Below, one piece after another: positions 8,848 through 16,473 of a stretch of 42,076 bases of DNA (the first letter of the stretch is position 1; each line of letters starts with the position of its first letter). Source of the DNA: Bacteroidales bacterium (lineage in GTDB: Bacteria > Bacteroidota > Bacteroidia > Bacteroidales > VadinHA17). The stretch covers positions 1 to 42,076 of the forward strand of contig JALOMO010000012.1 of NCBI GenBank assembly GCA_025455395.1. Direction: 5' to 3'. A model generated the notes under the pieces. It made no database searches and was not told the origin of the DNA. It saw only the letters and a program-made list of their open reading frames with translations. The position numbers and the translations under genes were made by a program.

Positions 8848-11094
8848 ATGACCATGAAAAAGACTATCAGATCATTAATAATTGTATCCTTGCTTTTTAT
8901 AACAGTCTGTACGGCAGGGCAGGAGGGTATACTTACTCTTGAAGATATCTTTACAAAAGGAGTTTACAGGTCGGAGTATTTCGGACCCGCACGTTGGATT
9001 GACGCCGGAGCAGGATATACAACACTTGAGCGCTCCGCCGACGGAAAGGGAAGGGATATTGTCAGATATGATTCAAAGACAGGTGCAAGGTCGGTCATTG
9101 TAGCTGCTTCTGATTTAATTCCCGCAGGCACTGAAGAACCCTTGCTGATAGACGATTATTCATGGTCACCTGACAACACAATGCTGCTTGTCTTCACAAA
9201 CACCTCAAGAGTATGGCGTTATAACACCAGGGGCGACTACTGGTTATTCAACACTTTAACGGGGAAACTCGTTCAATTGGGTGCGGAAATGGCTCCATCG
9301 TCAATGATGTTTGCCAAATTCTCTCCTGATGGCACAAAAGTCGCATACGTATGCTCAAGAAACATCTTCGTTGAAGATCTCCTTTCAAGTGAGACAAAAC
9401 AGTTAACGTTTGACGGCAGCGATAAAATAATCAACGGAACATTCGACTGGGTCTACGAGGAAGAGCTTGACTGCCGTGATGGCTTCCGGTGGAGTCCTGA
9501 CTCAAAGCACATAGCCTACTGGCAACTTGATACAGATGGCACAGATCTCTTCTACCTTATAAACAATACTGATTCCATCTATCCTAAAATCACGGCAATT
9601 CCCTATCCGAAGGTCGGGCGTCCAGGCTCTGCTGCCAGGATAGGCGTGATACCCTCCGGCGGAGGTGAAACAGTCTGGATGAAAACAGAAGGCGATAAGA
9701 GAGACAACTACCTGGCAAGGATGGAATTCGCAGCATCCTCTGACCAGATTGTCATCCAGCAGATCAACCGGCTGCAGAATAACAACAAGGTGGTAATCGC
9801 TGACATTGCTGATGGAGAGGTTTCAGCAGTCTTTACAGATAGCGATGAAGCCTGGGTAAATGTCTGTGACGACATGATCTGGCTCGAAAACGGAAATTGG
9901 TTCACATTCATGAGTGAACGGGGAGGATGGAGACAGTTATACAAGGTTTCACGTGACGGAACCATGGTGATCAACCTCACACCGGGTGAATATGATATTA
10001 TAAGCCTTATATCTGTGAATGAGAAGTCAGGGTATCTCTATTTTACAGCATCTCCTGATGATCCCACCGCACGATATCTCTACAGGGTCAGACTCGACGG
10101 AAAAGGTAAGGCGGAGAGGCTGACACCCTCTGACATGACAGGGCATAACTCGTACCAGATATCACCTGACACCAGGTATGCACTGCATACATATTCAAGT
10201 GCTGCCGTACCTAACCGTATCAATATCATTTCGTTACCTGATCATAAAACTATCCGTCAACTTGTTGACAATGAGTCATTGACTAAGAGTTACTCCGCAC
10301 TCAGGATCAGACCTAAGGAGTTCTTTACAGTTGACATAGGTGAGGGTGTCAGCCTCCATTGCTGGATGATCAGACCCTTTGACTTTGATCCTGCAAAGAA
10401 ATATCCTGTTATTTTTCATGTCTATGGTGAGCCGGCCGGCTCCACGGTGCAGAATAGCTTTGGAGGCGGGGATCTCTGGCATCAGTTCCTGGCTCAACAG
10501 GGTTATATTGTCATGAGCGTTGACAACCGGGGTACAGCCATGTTTCGCGGACGCGAATGGCGCAAATGTATCTACGGTCAGATTGGCATCATGGCTACAC
10601 ATGATCAGGCAAAGGCAGCACAGGAGATAATAGAAACCTACAGCTTCGTCGATCCGGAGCGCATTGGAATATGGGGCTGGAGCGGGGGCGGTTCCATGAC
10701 TCTTAACTGCATGTTTCGGTACCCGCAAATTTATAGTACAGGTATAGCAATTGCTTTTGTCAGCAATCAGAAATTCTACGACTCCATTTACCAGGAGCGT
10801 TACATGGGTCTTCCTGACAGCAACGCGGATGGTTATCGCGACGGATCACCTGTGACACATGTTGCCGGGTTGAAAGGAAATCTTCTTCTCATTCACGGTT
10901 CAGGTGATGATAACGTTCATTACCAGAATATGGAATATCTCGTTAACGAGCTGATCAGACAGAACAAGATCTTTTCAATGATTGAGTATCCTAACAGATC
11001 CCACGGAATATATGAAGGACCCAATACTACCAGGCACCTTTACGAGACGATGTTCTGGTATCTTAAGAAAAACCTTCCTGCCGGAGGGAGGTAG
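8848..11094 (+). CDS. Secreted dipeptidyl-peptidase IV-like serine peptidase (family S9)
   Basis: This 748-residue exported prolyl-oligopeptidase-family enzyme should release N-terminal dipeptides, typically after proline or alanine, in the periplasm. A signal sequence is clear (MKKTIRSLIIVSLLFITVCTAGQ). A second ATG two codons downstream (8854) could be the true start. The N-terminal beta-propeller (about 45-500) shows repeated YSWSPDN / FRWSPDSKHIAYWQLDTD blades and the EEELDCRDGFRW segment, whose acidic pair fits the residues that bind the substrate amino terminus in DPP-IV. The C-terminal alpha/beta hydrolase has the nucleophile in GWSGGG, the Asp in HGSGDDNVH and the His in NRSHGIYEG. 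Several other exported peptidases occur in the window. It converges on the YgjP-like gene across a double hairpin. Confidence 0.9.
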   Translation: MTMKKTIRSLIIVSLLFITVCTAGQEGILTLEDIFTKGVYRSEYFGPARWIDAGAGYTTLERSADGKGRDIVRYDSKTGARSVIVAASDLIPAGTEEPLLIDDYSWSPDNTMLLVFTNTSRVWRYNTRGDYWLFNTLTGKLVQLGAEMAPSSMMFAKFSPDGTKVAYVCSRNIFVEDLLSSETKQLTFDGSDKIINGTFDWVYEEELDCRDGFRWSPDSKHIAYWQLDTDGTDLFYLINNTDSIYPKITAIPYPKVGRPGSAARIGVIPSGGGETVWMKTEGDKRDNYLARMEFAASSDQIVIQQINRLQNNNKVVIADIADGEVSAVFTDSDEAWVNVCDDMIWLENGNWFTFMSERGGWRQLYKVSRDGTMVINLTPGEYDIISLISVNEKSGYLYFTASPDDPTARYLYRVRLDGKGKAERLTPSDMTGHNSYQISPDTRYALHTYSSAAVPNRINIISLPDHKTIRQLVDNESLTKSYSALRIRPKEFFTVDIGEGVSLHCWMIRPFDFDPAKKYPVIFHVYGEPAGSTVQNSFGGGDLWHQFLAQQGYIVMSVDNRGTAMFRGREWRKCIYGQIGIMATHDQAKAAQEIIETYSFVDPERIGIWGWSGGGSMTLNCMFRYPQIYSTGIAIAFVSNQKFYDSIYQERYMGLPDSNADGYRDGSPVTHVAGLKGNLLLIHGSGDDNVHYQNMEYLVNELIRQNKIFSMIEYPNRSHGIYEGPNTTRHLYETMFWYLKKNLPAGGR

Positions 11095-11123
11095 GCAGAA
11101 TCAGAGGTGTTATCCACCACCCC

Positions 11124-11167
11124 CTCACTGGCGATGGCCAGTGAGACCCCTCCTGTCTCAGGAGGGG
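11124..11167. terminator. Two consecutive perfect hairpins between convergent genes
   Basis: The first inverted repeat pairs CTCACTGGC (11124-11132) with GCCAGTGAG (11137-11145) around a 4-nt loop. The second pairs CCCCTCCTG (11147-11155) with CAGGAGGGG (11159-11167) around a 3-nt loop. Both stems are perfect 9-mers and are separated by a single base. They lie between two convergent genes and could act as a bidirectional transcription stop, although there is no long U tract on either side. The GGAGGGG / GGGGTGGTGG sequences also recall dispersed repeats seen in many Bacteroidota genomes. Confidence 0.6.
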
Positions 11168-11222
11168 AAATAACATTTTAACATTACTCCTTAACCTCCC
11201 TGCTCCTGGCTCCATGCCATTG

Positions 11223-11924
11223 TTAGGCTATGCTGCTGAGCCTGCTCCGCAGCTGTTTGTAGTCAGGAATTATGCTCTCAAGAAGCTGATAATACTGTCT
11301 GCTGTGGTTATGATGAACGAGGTGACATAGCTCATGGATAATTACATAGTCAATGAGCTCCGGATCTTTCTTGATCAACTCCCTGTTTAACCATATAGTG
11401 CCATTGGTACGGCATGTGCCCCAGCGCCGCTTCATCTTCCTGGCGCCAATTGACTCTGGTGCAGGCAGCAGGGATTGATGCTTCGCAACCAGCTCGCTTG
11501 TACGAGCAAGAAAGAATTTCTTTGCCTCACTCAGATACCAGGCATCAACCGAAGCAGCGATCTTTCCGGGAACCGGTACAGGAAGCATGAGATGCAGCTC
11601 GTCACCCACAAACTCAACCCTGCTGCGTGCCGACGGGCTCACTTTTAACTTCAGGTTCCTTCCCAGGAATGGAATATGACTGCCATCTTCAACAGGATTA
11701 ATCTCAGCTGCGGGTCTGATATCCTTCATCTTCTCCCTCTGCCTGATGATCCAGCCCGTCTTCTCCCTGACAAACTGCATCAAAGAGTAAAGAGGGATAT
11801 ACCATGGTGCCCTGATCATCAGTGTGCCACCTGGCTTAACATATAGTGCTACCGTTCTTCTTGATGACCTTACAATATCAATTTCAACCTCCTCGGAGGC
11901 AATACTGACGGTTCGTTTCTTCAT
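11223..11924 (-). CDS. YgjP-like zinc metalloprotease (DUF45 / M48-type zincin)
   Basis: This 233-residue soluble protein has the YgjP-like layout: an N-terminal beta region with SSRRTVALYVKPGGTLMIRAP and a tryptophan-containing helix (VREKTGWIIRQREKM). The catalytic segment contains RRWGTCRTNGTIWLNREL, then HELCH at 197-201 with further histidines at 204-207 (HHNHS) as candidate third zinc ligands. The RWGSC-type motif before HExxH is characteristic of the family. Its substrate is unknown. The gene starts 15 nt after the stop of the M28 peptidase gene on the same strand, so the two are probably co-transcribed. Confidence 0.88.
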   Translation of the reverse strand: MKKRTVSIASEEVEIDIVRSSRRTVALYVKPGGTLMIRAPWYIPLYSLMQFVREKTGWIIRQREKMKDIRPAAEINPVEDGSHIPFLGRNLKLKVSPSARSRVEFVGDELHLMLPVPVPGKIAASVDAWYLSEAKKFFLARTSELVAKHQSLLPAPESIGARKMKRRWGTCRTNGTIWLNRELIKKDPELIDYVIIHELCHLVHHNHSRQYYQLLESIIPDYKQLRSRLSSIA

Positions 11925-11939
11925 GAGAAGACCGTCCGG

Positions 11940-13526
11940 CTATTGCTTAACGGGTTTGTCTATAACAGGCCTCTCATGGCTGGAGGCAAGTTTATAACCT
12001 GTTAAGAACCCGGCTTTTGAGACTTTAATCAGCTTGTCAAAGTCTATGAATTCATAATCATCAGTATGCTGGTGATAGTCGCGGTGTATTCCGGTAAAGA
12101 AGAAGATTGCCGGTATTCCTTTCTTATGGAAGGGATAATGGTCTGAACCGGAGAAGTAAGCACCCTTGCCTTCGTCGACAGGATAGATGGCTGATTTCAG
12201 ACATGCTTCTTTTGCAAGGGCCACGAATGCTGTACTTTCTCCTGCTGAGATGATCTTGATGGTGTCAGGTCCGGTTATATCAATCTTACCGTTATGCGAG
12301 GCTCCTGTATCAGACTCCCTGCGTGACCTGGCAATCATGTCAAAGTTGATGTTGGCAATGGTGTTTTCAAGTGGAAAGAGCGGATTATCAGTATAATAGT
12401 TTGAACCGTGCAATCCCTCTTCCTCTCCTGTAGTCCAGAAGAAGAGTATGCTCCTGAGAGGCTTTTTGTCGAGTGAGGTGAAGGCGCGGGCAATGCCCAG
12501 AAGCCCTGTCGAGCCGGATGCATTGTCGTTGGCACCATTAAGAACCCTTCCTGAAATATCAAATCCGGAATGGTCATAGTGTGCAGTGTAAATGACACAT
12601 TCATTTTTTAGTTTCGGATCTGATCCTTCAATGTAACCGACAATATTAAAGCTTGTTACAGTGTCTTTTGAAACATTTATTTTTACGTCGGCCTTCAGTC
12701 CGGGGACGATGAATGAAGCAGGTTTTTTTGAGGTTGCAATACTGTCCTGCATCTCAGCCAGCGTCACTCCTGCATTTTTCAGCAGAAGGTCTGCAGTCTC
12801 CCTGGTGATCGAATAAGCGTTAAGGTTGAAGTTAAATGACTGGTTTTTGAACAGAGGTACAAGCTGGTAACTGCTTCCCAAGGAAAGCGTAGAAGGTGAG
12901 ATGTCAGTCCCAAGGGCTGGGTCGGCAACATAAAAAATTGCCTTGGCTTTCTGAAGCATCAACATTGGCAGCTTGCGAAATTCTGCACTTTCGTTTACAA
13001 CTTCACCTGTGGCCGGCATGCCGCTACCATGAAGATCGGGTTTCCTTGTCATTATGATCACAATGCGGTCAGTCAATGATACACCGGAGAAATCATTGTA
13101 TTTAACTTCAGAATTATTATATCCGTATCCGGCAAAGACAATCTCGCCACTGAAGCTTACATTGTCAGAGGGGGTTATCAACGGGAAAATATCAGCTGTT
13201 ACCTGATTATTCTCCACAGAATCGGTCAGTGTGACGGTTGACTCACCGGGAACGGACGAGACCTTAAGGTAGGTGAGAGGCTGATAGAGATCAATCTGGC
13301 CGGGAAGAGGCTTAATACCCATCTCAAGAGCTGATGAACTGATATATTCCGCAGCCCTTATATTACCATCGCTTCCCGTCCTTCTCCCTTCGAGGGCATC
13401 GGATGCCAGATACTTCATGTGTTTCTGTGCTTCACCGAGAGTTATCTGGTTGAGTTCTTTTTTCTGTGAATAAGATGAGGTTGCCACAAAAATAGTGGTA
13501 GCCAGTAATAATAATCTAATTTTCAT
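11940..13526 (-). CDS. Secreted M28-family aminopeptidase with PA domain
   Basis: This 528-residue exported zinc exopeptidase has a signal peptide (MKIRLLLLATTIFVATSSYSQ). A protease-associated insert at about 95-290 contains the FAGYGYNNSEVKYNDFSG strand region. The di-zinc catalytic domain follows with all expected ligands in order: YTAHYDHSG, NGANDNASGS, WTTGEEEGLHGS (catalytic Glu plus ligand Glu), NINFDMIAR and GIHRDYHQHTDD. It should remove N-terminal residues from peptides in the periplasm. A good promoter lies upstream at 13576-13607. The YgjP-like gene follows after 15 nt. There is no sign of degeneration. Confidence 0.92.
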   Translation of the reverse strand: MKIRLLLLATTIFVATSSYSQKKELNQITLGEAQKHMKYLASDALEGRRTGSDGNIRAAEYISSSALEMGIKPLPGQIDLYQPLTYLKVSSVPGESTVTLTDSVENNQVTADIFPLITPSDNVSFSGEIVFAGYGYNNSEVKYNDFSGVSLTDRIVIIMTRKPDLHGSGMPATGEVVNESAEFRKLPMLMLQKAKAIFYVADPALGTDISPSTLSLGSSYQLVPLFKNQSFNFNLNAYSITRETADLLLKNAGVTLAEMQDSIATSKKPASFIVPGLKADVKINVSKDTVTSFNIVGYIEGSDPKLKNECVIYTAHYDHSGFDISGRVLNGANDNASGSTGLLGIARAFTSLDKKPLRSILFFWTTGEEEGLHGSNYYTDNPLFPLENTIANINFDMIARSRRESDTGASHNGKIDITGPDTIKIISAGESTAFVALAKEACLKSAIYPVDEGKGAYFSGSDHYPFHKKGIPAIFFFTGIHRDYHQHTDDYEFIDFDKLIKVSKAGFLTGYKLASSHERPVIDKPVKQ

Positions 13527-13575
13527 GTTTGTCAGGCGGTTGAACGAAGCAATCAGTTTGCAAAAAAGGTAACTA

Positions 13576-13607
13576 CAAAGTTATTTGATTTTTATTCAAA
13601 ATTCAAA
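13576..13607 (-). promoter_or_regulatory. Bacteroidota-type promoter for the M28 peptidase operon
   Basis: Read on the minus strand, TTTG (13607-13604), a 20-nt spacer and TAACTTTG (13583-13576) match the phylum consensus exactly. Transcription would start near 13569, giving a leader of about 43 nt before the ATG at 13526. Confidence 0.55.
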
Positions 13608-13617
13608 CCGGAAGCTT

Positions 13618-14799
13618 TTATTCCTGTCTGAGGGTTAAGACAATGATTTCAGGTGGCATAAAGATCCTCGCTGCCATCCCCATAGTTCCAAGTCCGGTCG
13701 TAACAAAGAGGTATGAATTCTCCCTGCTGTACAGACCTCTCCAGTATTCATGTATCGCTGAGGCAGGAGAGATATATCCACCCGGGGCAGGAAGGCCTAT
13801 CTGCATCCCATGTGTATGGCCTGAGAGTGTGAGATCAGGCAGCCTGCCATTTTCTGAAGCAGCTTTCCACCCGGCCGGGTCATGTACAAGTAAAAGATTG
13901 AAAAGTGAATCGTCATACTGATCCATCACCTTATCAAAGTCTCCAAAGCGCATATTTAGGCGATGACCGTGAGTGACCACCCCGGAGACTGATAATTGTG
14001 CCCCGTTATGCGTTATGAGAACAGTTGTGTCATTAAGGAGAGTATATCCTGAGGCCCTGATCTTGTCTGAGACCTTATCCATACACTCCCGGCCGTACTC
14101 TTCGTCATAATCGGGCATGTAAGTACCATCATCATGATTGCCGATTACCGCAAATGATCCGCCTGTTGCAGTGGCATTCTTCAGGATGGTATCACACATT
14201 CCGAATTCCTTCCAGCCAAACGTTACGAAGTCACCAGTATTTATCAGTAAATCAGGTTTTTCTGAGTTGATTAAATTAACTGCTTCAACCAGTTTCCCGT
14301 AATGCCGGTGGTATGAAGAGAGATGGAGGTCTGATATCAGGATGATCTTCATTCCGTCAAGCCTGCTGTCGAGACCCCTGAAGGGTATCTCCTCCCTGAT
14401 GATCCTCACATCGAACCTCTGCCTGAAATAACCATCTGCAAACAGAAATATCAGAATTCCGGAAAGAATGATATTTGTAATAACCAGCCCTGACATTTTC
14501 CTTCGCAGAATCCTTCCTGCCAGTCGTGTCACAATACTTAATCCCAGGTAAACTGAACCTACTGCAATGATAAGTATGTTGATCACTCCGAAGGCTATGT
14601 ATCTGAATGCGTTTGCCGGATCATCAAATTCACCTTTGTACGTAACAAGCCGTGCTACCAGGTATATGAGCACTATTGAAAGTGCAGTCTTAAAGGTGAA
14701 TGAAATTAACCTTAGCACAATGTTGCGCTTGCGCAGGTCCGTCACAAGGCGCCACCATATGTACAGGTCAATGAGAACTAGTGTAATAAAGATCCACAT
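13618..14799 (-). CDS. Membrane-anchored metallophosphoesterase (YkuE/YaeI-like)
   Basis: The track starts at a TTG (14817). I prefer the ATG at 14799, which begins the first hydrophobic helix (MWIFITLVLIDLYIWW), giving 393 residues. Four TM helices occupy about 1-135. The calcineurin-like phosphoesterase domain then shows every metal-binding motif: ISDLHLS (DxH), LINTGDFV (GD), VIGNHDDG (GNHD), LLVHDP and SGHTHGMQIG (GHxH). The YkuE/YaeI subgroup includes enzymes acting on membrane lipids such as UDP-diacylglucosamine. The substrate here is not determined. The gene is divergent from the NUDIX gene, with about 76 nt of AT-rich sequence between them. Confidence 0.87.
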   Translation of the reverse strand: MWIFITLVLIDLYIWWRLVTDLRKRNIVLRLISFTFKTALSIVLIYLVARLVTYKGEFDDPANAFRYIAFGVINILIIAVGSVYLGLSIVTRLAGRILRRKMSGLVITNIILSGILIFLFADGYFRQRFDVRIIREEIPFRGLDSRLDGMKIILISDLHLSSYHRHYGKLVEAVNLINSEKPDLLINTGDFVTFGWKEFGMCDTILKNATATGGSFAVIGNHDDGTYMPDYDEEYGRECMDKVSDKIRASGYTLLNDTTVLITHNGAQLSVSGVVTHGHRLNMRFGDFDKVMDQYDDSLFNLLLVHDPAGWKAASENGRLPDLTLSGHTHGMQIGLPAPGGYISPASAIHEYWRGLYSRENSYLFVTTGLGTMGMAARIFMPPEIIVLTLRQE

Positions 14800-14875
14800 A
14801 TGGTTACTTTGGTTCAAAAATAATACTTTAAGACGATCATCTGGATAGCAATTACTTTTTGGATATTTTTGTGAT

Positions 14876-15307
14876 ATGATAACAGTTCAGCTTATTAATA
14901 GAGATTCAGTGCTGCAGGATCTATCATATGTTGTCATTGCTGCCAGGTATAAACAGGGATGGCTTTTCATAAAGCACAGGAAAAGAGGAGGCTACGAGCT
15001 TCCGGCCGGGCATCCTGACCAAGGCGAGAGCAGTGAGGCCGCCGCAGCCCGGGAGCTGTCAGAAGAGACGGGAGCAAAAGATTTCACCATTGAGCCGGTA
15101 TCATACTATTCGGTTGACTCAGGAGCAGGGATCCAATACGGAAGACTTTTCCTTGCCGAGGTGCGATTGCTGGGAGAAATTACTGACAGCAATGAAATTG
15201 AGGAAGTAGGGATATTCAGCGAGCTGCCCGGCGAATTGTCACTTAGGGAGGTGATGACATTCCTTTTTCTCAGGGCGGAGGAGTATTTCAGATATAGTCG
15301 ATACTGA
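14876..15307 (+). CDS. NUDIX hydrolase
   Basis: This 143-residue protein has a perfect NUDIX box (GHPDQGESSEAAAARELSEETGA), matching Gx5Ex7REUxEExGU with the metal-binding REL-x-EE core. It should cleave a nucleoside diphosphate linked to another moiety. The N-terminal strand VVIAARYKQGWLFIKHRKRGGYELPAG is typical. Specificity cannot be inferred. Its 3' end overlaps the 3' end of the convergent SpoIIE-family gene by 20 nt (15288-15307), so the two transcripts must share antisense sequence. Confidence 0.9.
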   Translation: MITVQLINRDSVLQDLSYVVIAARYKQGWLFIKHRKRGGYELPAGHPDQGESSEAAAARELSEETGAKDFTIEPVSYYSVDSGAGIQYGRLFLAEVRLLGEITDSNEIEEVGIFSELPGELSLREVMTFLFLRAEEYFRYSRY

Positions 15308-16472
15308 TAAGCTTAAGCCACTTGTCTTCAAGAAGCCGTGCTATCCTCTTGACCACCGTACGGCGTATCTCAAGGTCAACAGGCAGAGTCGGGTCCTGGT
15401 GAGCAACATTTATGCGTGTCCCGACAATGAAGTTGATCTCGTCGCTATCCATTATCAATTTGACAATTTTATCAGCAGGACCTTTTCCCAGTTTAACGGA
15501 GTTATTATATTTTTTGACTAACTCATTGACTTTCTGAAGTGTAAGTATTCCCTCGGTAACCAGGTCAATACCCTCCATGAAGCTCTCTGGGGGCAGATCA
15601 GGATCTTCAAAGATGAGCTCGTCCACGATCTTTCTGTTAAGTTCCCTGGCAATAATATCTGCTGTTGTGCCTCCGCAGAGAATGACCTTTCCTTTGTATT
15701 CTTTGACCTTCTCTGCCAGGAGACTATCCTTTTCCTTGTCATACGGTGGCCCTGAGCAGATAAGCAGCTTGCGGGGTTCCCTGAAATAGATTATTGCACA
15801 TGATATATCATCTTTGGCCTCATACCGGTCATGTTTATAAGCCATAGTGACAATCTTGCCGGCAAGCGAATGAGCTGAAATTGATGTCTCGCTGTTAACG
15901 AGAGAGAGGGCATATTGCATAACATTTTCCCTTTCCCATCCAAGCGGCCAGGCATTGCTACCCATTCCGCTCTGGGCAACGCCATCCGACATCAGTATTA
16001 TTCTGTCTTCCTTTTCCGGGTAGAAGCTGCACTTTCTGAGCCTCTTTCCGGCATTCCTCCCCTTGTCAAGGATGACATCCTTCCAGTCTGGTTCAAAGAG
16101 CTGATTGCCTCTGAGTATTATGCATTTCGGATTGTCATATTCAAGTATGTTTGCACGCCCGTCACTCTCAATATCAACTATCGAAAAGGTGGCATAACTT
16201 ACCTTTCTTACAGAACATACCGGAAGGGTATTCATTATTATTTCTGCAATCCTGTCCGGTTCCTTGTGTTCGCGTGTGAAGTTAAGGGCCATTGTAGAGG
16301 TAAGTGTTGCAAGTATGTTTGCCTTGACACCACTCCCCATACCGTCAGAGAGAACCGTTATTATGCGGTTCTCTTCACGTACATTGACTGAAAGGAAGAC
16401 ATCACCGCATATTCGTTCACCGTGGTGATTTCGCTGCTGGCTGTTGACCTCTATAAAGAAATCCCTCTCCAT
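15288..16472 (-). CDS. Hydrogenase-associated SpoIIE/PP2C-family serine phosphatase
   Basis: The true start is the ATG at 16472 (394 residues), one base after the stop of the sensory hydrogenase-like gene. The longer track start lies inside that gene. The N-terminal ~235 residues are a PP2C/SpoIIE phosphatase with the metal aspartates in place: ICGDVF (Asp24), LSDGMGSG (Asp43), ILMSDGV and EAKDDISCAI. The C-terminal ~155 residues form a separate alpha/beta-looking domain (RKLLICSGPPYDKEKD, KVILCGGTTADIIARELNR) that I do not recognise outside hydrogenase-linked homologues. From memory, phosphatases of this kind sit in hyd loci of Thermotoga and clostridia next to HydS-type sensors, as here. 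Inference: it converts sensor state into dephosphorylation of an unidentified phosphoprotein. Confidence 0.88.
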   Translation of the reverse strand: MERDFFIEVNSQQRNHHGERICGDVFLSVNVREENRIITVLSDGMGSGVKANILATLTSTMALNFTREHKEPDRIAEIIMNTLPVCSVRKVSYATFSIVDIESDGRANILEYDNPKCIILRGNQLFEPDWKDVILDKGRNAGKRLRKCSFYPEKEDRIILMSDGVAQSGMGSNAWPLGWERENVMQYALSLVNSETSISAHSLAGKIVTMAYKHDRYEAKDDISCAIIYFREPRKLLICSGPPYDKEKDSLLAEKVKEYKGKVILCGGTTADIIARELNRKIVDELIFEDPDLPPESFMEGIDLVTEGILTLQKVNELVKKYNNSVKLGKGPADKIVKLIMDSDEINFIVGTRINVAHQDPTLPVDLEIRRTVVKRIARLLEDKWLKLISIDYI

Positions 16473-16473
16473 T

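Noticed and set aside
14864-14871. TATTTTTG promoter box before the NUDIX gene
   Set aside because: It matches the consensus but lies only 4 nt before the ATG, so the transcript would begin at or after the start codon.
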